A stretch of 64,000 nucleotides of DNA from Streptomyces sp. T12 (GTDB lineage: Bacteria; Actinomycetota; Actinomycetes; Streptomycetales; Streptomycetaceae): contig NZ_CP117866.1 of NCBI RefSeq assembly GCF_028736035.1, positions 5,022,001 through 5,086,000 on the forward strand. Reading direction: 5' to 3'. This document shows, piece by piece, positions 15,284 through 21,500 of the stretch; within the stretch, counting starts at the first letter, position 1, and every line of letters begins with the position of its first letter. The notes under the pieces are model-generated. The model saw only the letters and a program-made list of their open reading frames with translations. It was not told the DNA's origin and ran no database searches. The position numbers and the translations under genes are program-made.

Positions 15284-16747
15284 CTACTTTGGGTGCGGAA
15301 TTCTGGGATTGCGAAGCAAATAGGCTGCTGTCCAGCGAAGTTGTGAAGGGGAGCGCGTTAGATTATGGAGAAGGGTTGGTGATATGTAGTCTGATTCGTG
15401 CATGGCTACGAGAAGCGCGCGCCGGACATGCTCGCTTCCCTCGTTCTCGTACTCCATCCTGAGAAGTGGGCCATCGGCTGGCTTTGCGAAACTACCGATG
15501 TATCTAGCGGCGAACTCGCGGGGAAGGTTAGGCCGGTTGTGATCCCGTAGTACGCGCCATGCGTGAGATTTGATCGCCGCAGATTCAAGATTTTTTCGGA
15601 GGGCACTATGAAATATATTCCTTTCGAGGTACGGGTAGTCTCGGTTCGGCATGGAGTCAGTAAGTGTCTCTAGTGTTTGCGCCAACGTCTTGCTGTGTCT
15701 GGGTAGCGCCTCAGCGTATCTAAGGATCTGTTCCGACAAGTGATGCAGGGACTGGAGGTTATCCATGCCCCACTCGAGAGCGGAATCATCTTTGATGCGG
15801 CCGAGACGCGGAAGAGAGAATTTGATGTCGCGCTCGTTTAGTGACTCTTGTGTGAGTGCGCGCGCGAAAAGGTCTCGTAGCAGTTTTTTCGCCCAAGGTT
15901 TTCCCAGACCGAGGAAGTAGCTGATCAGATCCTTTTCTGCGTCGTCCAGAAAATCTTCCGCACCCTCTTTGGTGAAAATCTCCGTCTTTGTGGAGGACAT
16001 GGAAAGTTTGCGGGCTCGGAGCGTCCTATTTGTACCGAGTAGGATTGATCTGAGTTCTTCTTCGTCCCGATCGAAGAGATATATGTCGTCAGAATACCTT
16101 ACCCAATCGATTTCTGTTTGAAGCAACCATTCGTCAATTGGTAGAAGGTATGTGTTGGCCAAAATTCCAGATGCCGTTGCCCCTTGTGGAAGCCCCCAGG
16201 CGTGACTCTGGTGCGAGAAATGATTCAGGAAGTATTGCAATCGCTCGATGGTCTTCCCGTCTACACCTATAGAATCCAGATCCATCGACAAGATACTCAG
16301 ATCTATATGCTCATAGAATGAGGTGATGTCGGTACGGGCCATTCGGGTGCCAGATTGCTGAAGCTTGGCTCTTGCTCTTTCCCGCATTTTCACCCATGCG
16401 CGGATGGAGTGGGTAGTCGGGCGATTAGCTCGGTAGCTATATACGCGGCCCGACAGGAGAGGTTCAATCGATTCCGCCACAACAGCCGCTAGCGCGTCAT
16501 ATATCAATCGATCCTTGATTGAGAAACGCGCGATCGGGCGTACGGATAGCGGATTCTTCGGATGCTCTACTATTTCGACATACCCAGGACCCCAGCTGGA
16601 GTGATCGAGATCATTCAAGATCTCACTCCGCAAGGATCTCCAGAAGGGCTTGAGATCTTCGAAATTGACGATGTCTGGCGCTTCGCGTCGTCCCTCGAGT
16701 GAGAAGAGTTGCGCGGCGGCGCGGTTCAGATGGCGAGCCTCAACCAC
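15284..16747 (-). CDS. Reverse transcriptase, probable defence-associated (UG/Abi-like) type
   Basis: About 487 residues. RT motifs in order: VRPIARFSIKDRLIYDAL near 70, motif A ARTDITSFYEHID (Asp near 140), motif B GLPQGATASGILANTYLLPID near 186-205, motif C RYSDDIYLF near 218-225, motif D LSMSSTKTEIF. The remaining 220 residues are predicted helical with no known domain, the layout of UG/Abi-type defence RTs. Retron hallmarks NAxxH and VTG are absent, and there is no maturase or endonuclease domain as in group II introns. The GTG at 16747 has GGAG 8 bases upstream; TTG at 16753 is an alternative. AT-richer than neighbours, indicating recent transfer. Confidence 0.85.
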   Translation of the reverse strand: MVEARHLNRAAAQLFSLEGRREAPDIVNFEDLKPFWRSLRSEILNDLDHSSWGPGYVEIVEHPKNPLSVRPIARFSIKDRLIYDALAAVVAESIEPLLSGRVYSYRANRPTTHSIRAWVKMRERARAKLQQSGTRMARTDITSFYEHIDLSILSMDLDSIGVDGKTIERLQYFLNHFSHQSHAWGLPQGATASGILANTYLLPIDEWLLQTEIDWVRYSDDIYLFDRDEEELRSILLGTNRTLRARKLSMSSTKTEIFTKEGAEDFLDDAEKDLISYFLGLGKPWAKKLLRDLFARALTQESLNERDIKFSLPRLGRIKDDSALEWGMDNLQSLHHLSEQILRYAEALPRHSKTLAQTLETLTDSMPNRDYPYLERNIFHSALRKNLESAAIKSHAWRVLRDHNRPNLPREFAARYIGSFAKPADGPLLRMEYENEGSEHVRRALLVAMHESDYISPTLLHNLTRSPSQLRWTAAYLLRNPRIPHPK

Positions 16748-16919
16748 ACTCAATCCACTCCGACTTGGTGGGGAACGCGGTGAAGCAGTCTACGGCATGA
16801 CTTGACTCGTGAGGGGTAGGCGGCGCCTCGGCGGTATTGGGATGGTTCGGTTGGTGTGTGACCTCGTCATGTTCCGTCGTTGGCACGGAAGGTAGCGCAT
16901 GGGTGCTTTCAATGATCAT
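16740..16919 (-). CDS. Possible small ORF overlapping the RT start
   Basis: An ATG at 16919 opens 59 codons, rich in His, Pro and Thr, ending at 16740 so that it overlaps the RT start by about 8-14 bases in another frame. The ribosome site is weak. It might be a coupled leader gene, or chance in a 198-bp spacer that could instead hold an RNA for the RT. Confidence 0.25.
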   Translation of the reverse strand: MIIESTHALPSVPTTEHDEVTHQPNHPNTAEAPPTPHESSHAVDCFTAFPTKSEWIECG

Positions 16920-16951
16920 GCAGCTTTGTAGGGGTGGCGGTGCTCCGATTA

Positions 16952-18121
16952 CTCAGGTTGAATCCGTGATGTCCGGTGTCTCGATCAGGCCCTGAAGGTC
17001 CAGGCCGGTGGTCGGCAGGCAGCCTGTGATCAGGTGCGGCCGGTACTGGATCTTCTTGAGTTTCCGCTTGATGACGCGGGTCAGGTGCGCGAGGTCGGTG
17101 GCGGCGAAGTCGGCCAGGGCCCGCTTGAGCAGGCTCCAGATGCCCTCCTGCGGGTTGATCTCTGGTGCGTACGGCGGCAGATGGAAGATGACCAGCCAGT
17201 CCTTGTGCTCCGCCTCGAAGTCGAAGAGCTCCTGCTGCAGATGCACACTCAGGTTGTCCCAGACCCACACCACGGGGGTGCCGAGCTGCAGGTGGACCAT
17301 GCGGATGAAGTCCCGGTAGTCGCTCCAGGCGAAGGTCTTCGGCTCGCCCCTGCGGCCGCGGTTCACGTGCAGCTTGAAGAACATCCGAGGCCGGTGGCCG
17401 GGCTTGAAACACACCGCGCCGGCGATGTTGACCCGGCCGCCGCGCCGCCCGGCCACCCGCACCACGGGTCTGGCCCCGCGCGGGGCCCAGGTCCGGCCCT
17501 TCGGCGGGATCAGCGACTGGCCGGACTCGTCCGCGAAACAGATGTGGGCGCCCAGGTCGTGCGCGGTACTTTTACCCGCGGCCACACCTCGGCCTTCCAC
17601 ACCTCGATCGCCGCCTCGTCCTGCTCCAGCGCCCGCCGCACGGGCACCTGGCAGCTCCAGCCATGCCGCTTCAGCAGCCGCCACACGCCCTGCACGGTGT
17701 AGCCGACGTGGAACAGCCGGCCGATCAGCAGCTTCACCCGCTTCAGCGTCCAGCCCTGCGCCTCGTCGTCGAAGCCGTGCGCCAGCGGGCCCCGTTTCAA
17801 CTCCGCCTCCAGCCGCTGCCACTGCGCCAGCGACAGCCGCTCCACCGCCATCGGCCCCGCTAACGCCAACGCTCCGGCACCGCCCTGCCGCCAGGCCGCC
17901 CGCCACCGGCGCACCGACCGGTCCGTCACCCGTAACTCGGCCGCGATCCGGGCCGTGCCCGCCCCGGCCTCGAACCACTTGGCCGCCTCCAGGCGCACGG
18001 CCTCCCGCTTCACCTGCCCGGCAGGCGTCAGCCCGCCCCCTTGCGCATACCGCATGAAGACGTCGTACCGCAGGGATCACGACCCGTCACCACACCCCGG
18101 ACATCACGGATTCAACCTGAG
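16952..18121 (-). mobile_element. IS630-family insertion sequence
   Basis: 1,170 bp with perfect 25-bp terminal inverted repeats (16952-16976 and 18097-18121, beginning CTCAGGTTGAATC), flanked by TA on both sides as expected for IS630. It has inserted in the TA of the TAA stop codon of the GNAT gene. Confidence 0.93.
16953..18055 (-). CDS. IS630 transposase, two frames joined by -1 frameshift
   Basis: The N-terminal frame starts at the ATG at 18055 (RYAQGGGLTPAGQVKREAV) and holds the helix-turn-helix (IAAELRVTDRSVRRWRAAW). The C-terminal frame holds the DDE catalytic residues: FADESGQS, VWDNLSVH and INPQEGIW. The two overlap at a run of four A on the coding strand (17570-17573; GTA AAA GTA in one frame, GGT AAA AGT in the other), where a -1 slip joins EVWPRVK to STAHDLGAHICFADES. 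Programmed frameshifting is usual in many IS630 members. The stop codon lies within the terminal repeat. Confidence 0.88.
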
Positions 18122-18660
18122 TAGCGGATGACGCGGATCATCACGGTCAGGACCGGTGAGGCCGGTGACGGTTGGCTCTGTCCGATGTCCTTGTACCCCC
18201 ACGACTTGTAGAGCGCGTGGACTTTTCCGTCCCCGGCGGCCGGGTTGACCATGAGCGTGACGTACGGCTCGTCGCGGGAGGCGAGGAGGGCGTCGTGGAT
18301 GCGGAGGGCGGTACCGGTCTTCCGCCAGGGTGGCCGGACGCCAATCTCCTTCAAAGCCACGGTCGGATGCTCGGTGTACTTCTCGGCCGGCGCCGGGCTG
18401 GTGCGCTGCCAGTAGCGGTCGCCATGTTCGATGGTGTTGGCGTAGGCGTAGCCGATCGGATGTCCGTCCGCGTACGCGAGGACGGCTGTGAACCCCGGCT
18501 CGGTGCCGTGTCGGTCCAGGCGCTCGCCGAACGCGGTGACGGCGTAGTTCGGCAGGTGGAGGAGCGGGGCGCGGACTTCGGCGTACACGTCGAGGAGGTC
18601 GCCGCGGGCTGTGTCGAGGGTGGTGAAGGTGCGCAGTTCGATGGCGGGCGCCGTGGTCAT
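18112..18660 (-). CDS. GNAT-family N-acetyltransferase, C-terminus altered by IS
   Basis: About 182 residues with GNAT features: FTAVLAYADGHPIGYAYANT, then the acetyl-CoA loop region EIGVRPPWRKTGTALRIHDALLA and the late strand VTLMVNPAAGDGKVHALYKSWGYKDIG. The ATG at 18660 overlaps the stop of the upstream regulator (ATGA), so the two are co-translated. The final residues YSG come from the IS630 inverted repeat; removing the IS restores CGC TAA, ending the protein at Arg. The substrate is unknown. Confidence 0.85.
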   Translation of the reverse strand: MTTAPAIELRTFTTLDTARGDLLDVYAEVRAPLLHLPNYAVTAFGERLDRHGTEPGFTAVLAYADGHPIGYAYANTIEHGDRYWQRTSPAPAEKYTEHPTVALKEIGVRPPWRKTGTALRIHDALLASRDEPYVTLMVNPAAGDGKVHALYKSWGYKDIGQSQPSPASPVLTVMIRVIRYSG

Positions 18661-19940
18661 GCGGCCATCCTCCAGGTGGCGGTGTGCTCGGTCCAGGTCT
18701 GCACGGTGGAGCTGCCCGGCGCGGTGGCGCGCAGTGCGGCCCCGAACTCCTGCAGCATGCGCGTGACCCGGGCGTGCTGGGTAGCGGCTTCGGCGGGGAC
18801 CTTCATCGCAGTAGCCGTGGCGGCGTCGGGGGCGCCCTGGGCGAGCTGGGCGTGGGCGAGCCGGGTGGTGGTGATGGCTCGGGACCGGATCATGTGGGGC
18901 CGGAGGGCGGACAGGCAGCGGTGGGCGTGGTACTCGGCGGTCGAGTAGTCGCCGAGCGCCAGGTGCGCCGACAGGGCCAGGGAGTCCAGTTCGGCTTGGT
19001 CGTAGAAGGCGAGCATCCATACCGGCCGGTAGTCGGCGGGGTCGGCGCGCAGCATGGCGTCCTGAGCCTGCTCGAAGGCGCGGCGGGTTCCGGTGCGGTC
19101 CTGCGCTGTGCCGTGGATGGCGCCCTGGCGGGCCAGGCCGAGGGAGGCGAACAGGGGGTCTCGGCGGGTGAGGTGCAGGTTGCGGGCGACGTCGTTGGCG
19201 GCGAGTGCGTCGGCGGGGCGGCCCATGTGGCGGTACATGGTGCCCGCGTGGCTCCAGATGCGGAACTTGATCGCCTGGTCGCCGGACATCTCGGCGAGGG
19301 CCTGGGCCTCGCGCATGTGTGCCTTGGCTACGTCGTAGCGCCGGCCGTCGATGGCGGCCCACATCGCGGAGGAGCGGAAGGCGGCTGCGGAGGCGTAGAG
19401 GTTGCTGCGCACCCGCTGGGTGGCGCTGCCGGCGTTCTGGAGGTTGAGTGCCTCGTCGGCGAGGGCGGCGGCCCGCTGTTCGATGCCGAGTTGTCCGCCG
19501 TGGCGGTGGTCGCTGGCGATGATCTCGGCGAAGCGCTTGTTGAGGCGGTTGACGTCGCTCATGCCGATACGGCGCGGCGAAGCGGTGCCGGGTGCGGCTG
19601 CTGCTGCGGCTGCCGCCGCGATGCTGCCGACGAGGGTACGGCGCTTCATGTCGGGGTCCTCCTGCTGCGGTGGGGCCGGGGTGGACGAAGGCCGGCTCCG
19701 TGGCACGAACCCTAAAGCGACGGCGGGTAGTCCGGTGACGTCCTCAAGTGCCTTGCGGGCGGCTGACTTTGGCCACGTGACCCGGCCCGCTTTCCATGCC
19801 CGGACCGATGAGCCGTCGAGTCCTCCAGGGCGCCCGGTCAACCGTTCAATGGCGCTGTTCACGGCCTCGGCGAGGCTGTTGGAGCTGTAGCCGTGTTCGG
19901 TCATCCACGCCTCAAGAACGGTGTTGCGGGTGGTGTCCAT
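18657..19940 (-). CDS. HTH regulator with TPR-like helical repeats
   Basis: About 427 residues. The N-terminus (LEAWMTEHGYSSNSLAEAVN, SSVRAWKAGRVTWPKS) is an XRE-like DNA-binding domain; MKRRTLVGSIAAAAAAAAAP lies at the junction. The remainder is helical with tetratricopeptide-like repeats (ADEALNLQNAGS, MREAQALAEMSGDQAIKFRIW, RAFEQAQDAMLRADP). Such Streptomyces regulators often accompany ATP-binding anti-sigma-like genes and natural-product clusters. It is divergent from the HATPase gene and overlaps the GNAT gene by 4 bases. A role in lanthipeptide control is inference. Confidence 0.8.
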   Translation of the reverse strand: MDTTRNTVLEAWMTEHGYSSNSLAEAVNSAIERLTGRPGGLDGSSVRAWKAGRVTWPKSAARKALEDVTGLPAVALGFVPRSRPSSTPAPPQQEDPDMKRRTLVGSIAAAAAAAAAPGTASPRRIGMSDVNRLNKRFAEIIASDHRHGGQLGIEQRAAALADEALNLQNAGSATQRVRSNLYASAAAFRSSAMWAAIDGRRYDVAKAHMREAQALAEMSGDQAIKFRIWSHAGTMYRHMGRPADALAANDVARNLHLTRRDPLFASLGLARQGAIHGTAQDRTGTRRAFEQAQDAMLRADPADYRPVWMLAFYDQAELDSLALSAHLALGDYSTAEYHAHRCLSALRPHMIRSRAITTTRLAHAQLAQGAPDAATATAMKVPAEAATQHARVTRMLQEFGAALRATAPGSSTVQTWTEHTATWRMAA

Positions 19941-20110
19941 GCGGGCACGGTAGTCCGCGCGATCCCTCCCCACCAGGTAAAGGGCAGGTCAAAACGCCCT
20001 AGGCGGGTCCGTCGGCTGAATGCCTGAACGCCCTAACCAGCTTGGTGGGAAAGGGAGTTGTCTGGGTGCTGGTCGCCCGCCGCGCCCCACCGTGCGGGCG
20101 GCTGTTGACG

Positions 20111-20153
20111 GCCCGGCCCGCCCCTGAGGTTCCCCCGCGGGGGCGGGCCGGGC
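20111..20153 (+). promoter_or_regulatory. Hairpin in the leader of the HATPase gene
   Basis: A 14-bp GC-only stem (GCCCGGCCCGCCCC at 20111-20124 with its complement at 20140-20153) and a 15-base loop end 28 bases before the ATG. It could be an attenuator or a terminator. Confidence 0.4.
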
Positions 20154-20181
20154 GCCGAGACGACACGAAGGCTCCACCCCA

Positions 20182-20628
20182 ATGACGAGTCTGAGAACAC
20201 CAGTTGAGGCCCTCTCCGTCGGCCACCCCACGTACAGCCAGACCTTCCCGTGCAAGCCGTCCACGGCCGAGCTCGGCCGCGAACTCGTCCGAGACGTCCT
20301 CGGTGTATGGCACCTCGACGGCTTCGCCGACCGTGCCGCGCTGATCGTCACGGAGCTGATCGCGAACGCCTCCAGGCACACTCCGTGTCCCGAGATCCGT
20401 CTCACGGTTGGGCGGCCGAGCGCGACACGGCTGCGTGTCGGGGTCGTGGACCGGGAGCCATCGCGTCTGCCCATACTCAGCCACGCGGCTGACGACGACG
20501 AGTCGGGGCGTGGGCTGCTCCTCGTCGATGCTGTTGCCGACCGTTGGGGCTACGACCTGCACGGCTCGGGCAGACGCCCCTGGGGCAAAGAGGTCTGGGC
20601 GGAACTCCGTACCGGGGGCGGCGAGTGA
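20182..20628 (+). CDS. RsbW-like ATP-binding regulatory protein
   Basis: A 148-residue GHKL-fold protein: the N box is ALIVTELIANASRHT, the G1-like motif VVDREPS and the G2 region DESGRGLLLVDAVADRWG, then GKEVWAEL. This is the usual Streptomyces stand-alone HATPase_c_2 form, related to anti-sigma-factor kinases. It lies between the divergent TPR regulator and a small cysteine gene that overlaps its stop codon, and upstream of the lanthipeptide genes, so it is probably part of their regulatory set. Confidence 0.88.
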   Translation: MTSLRTPVEALSVGHPTYSQTFPCKPSTAELGRELVRDVLGVWHLDGFADRAALIVTELIANASRHTPCPEIRLTVGRPSATRLRVGVVDREPSRLPILSHAADDDESGRGLLLVDAVADRWGYDLHGSGRRPWGKEVWAELRTGGGE

Positions 20629-20837
20629 GTATCTCGGCCACGGCACCGTCGCCCCTTCCGGATCTCGCTCGACTCCGGCCCCGCCAGCAGATGGCCATGG
20701 ACTGCGCCCTCTGCGCTCGGCCGTTGGGAGCGAGCGGTCGGCGGCTGGGCGAGATACGCCACCGGGGTCTGCCGTTCCAGCTCTGGGCCTGCGCTCCCCA
20801 CTGCCAGGCCGCCAGATCGACCATCCCGACCAGCTGA
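20625..20837 (+). CDS. Small cysteine protein, possible zinc binder
   Basis: 70 residues starting at a GTG that overlaps the HATPase stop (GTGA). It contains MDCALCARPLG, later WACAPHCQ, giving a CxxC...CxxxC/H pattern that could hold one zinc. No signal peptide. It is not recognised as a known family; the tight overlap argues that it is expressed with the HATPase protein. Confidence 0.65.
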   Translation: MSISATAPSPLPDLARLRPRQQMAMDCALCARPLGASGRRLGEIRHRGLPFQLWACAPHCQAARSTIPTS

Positions 20838-20855
20838 GAAAGGGGACGTCCTTCC

Positions 20856-21044
20856 ATGGAGTAGCCGTGGATCACCGGTGATTGCTGGCTCGGCTGCGGG
20901 CGTACCGGGGTCCTGGTGATCTGGCTCGGTCCGGTGCAGTGGGACGGGCAGCACGCGCCCTTCTACGCGTGCGAGCCGTGCCTCGATCGCCTCAAGGCCC
21001 AGGCGCTCGCCTACTTCATGGAGCGGCGGCCGACATCCGCTTGA
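20856..21044 (+). pseudogene. Small cysteine-protein gene with amber stop at codon 3
   Basis: An AAAGGGGA ribosome site precedes an ATG at 20856, but the reading is ATG GAG TAG. Past the stop the same frame continues for 60 codons with good coding character (DCWLGCGRTGVLVIWLGP, then FYACEPCLDRLKAQALAYF) to a stop at 21042-21044. The Cys pattern (CxxxC, CxxC) suggests another zinc-type protein like its upstream neighbour. Either a recent nonsense mutation, a sequencing error or readthrough; no ATG, GTG or TTG start lies soon after the stop. Confidence 0.6.
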
Positions 21045-21233
21045 TCAGACTCTCGACACACGACTTCCCGGCGTGAGGCAGGAACCCCGTGAGGACTTCC
21101 TACGCGGAGCACGTCCCCTCGTGCTGGGCGGCCAGGAGCCGTTCAGGGAGCAGCCATCTGGCAACGCTCCCCTGACGGCACCTGGTGGGCGCTCCAGCCC
21201 AGTAACACCACAACGATTACGAGGAGTTGAAGT

Positions 21234-21413
21234 ATGACGCGCAGCACCGTAGTTCTCAGCCGCACCGAAGTTCGTCCGCAGATGCCGGGGGCATCGGACG
21301 GCTTCGACCTGGACGTCTCCCTCGCTGAGATCGCCGACCCGGCGGGTCTGGTCAACCTGACCGACGACAACTGCGGGTCCACCTGCGGCGCCTGCACCAC
21401 CAACGTCGCCTGA
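21234..21413 (+). CDS. FxLD-family class I lanthipeptide precursor
   Basis: 59 residues with GAGGAG upstream. The leader carries the FxLD signature (FDLDVSL at 24-30) and acidic helix AEIADPAGLV. The likely core is the last 17-19 residues, NLTDDNCGSTCGACTTNVA, with Cys47, Cys51 and Cys54 and dehydratable Thr43, Ser49, Thr50, Thr55 and Thr56. Class I leaders of this group bind LanB through the FxLD box. The neighbouring LanB, LanC and methyltransferase confirm the role. No leader protease or dedicated exporter is in the window. Confidence 0.93.
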   Translation: MTRSTVVLSRTEVRPQMPGASDGFDLDVSLAEIADPAGLVNLTDDNCGSTCGACTTNVA

Positions 21414-21435
21414 TTCGGCCCCAGGTCACCCCGGT

Positions 21436-21469
21436 CTGGTGCCGCCGCGTCTCCACGCGGCGGCACCAG
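21436..21469 (+). terminator. Attenuator-like hairpin between precursor and lanB
   Basis: A perfect 15-bp stem (CTGGTGCCGCCGCGT / ACGCGGCGGCACCAG) with a 4-base loop, 22 bases after the precursor stop and 31 before the lanB start. Partial termination here would keep precursor mRNA in excess over enzymes. Confidence 0.7.
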
Positions 21470-21500
21470 CCGCCCGCCCCCCTCACCACGGAGGTACTTG

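Noticed and set aside
15284..16950. Retron with msr-msd RNA
   Set aside because: The RT lacks NAxxH and VTG retron motifs, and no pair of inverted repeats or conserved priming guanosine arrangement could be recognised upstream.
21090..21176. A 28-codon GTG frame before the lanthipeptide precursor
   Set aside because: Weak ribosome site, no recognisable features and no FxLD or Cys pattern.
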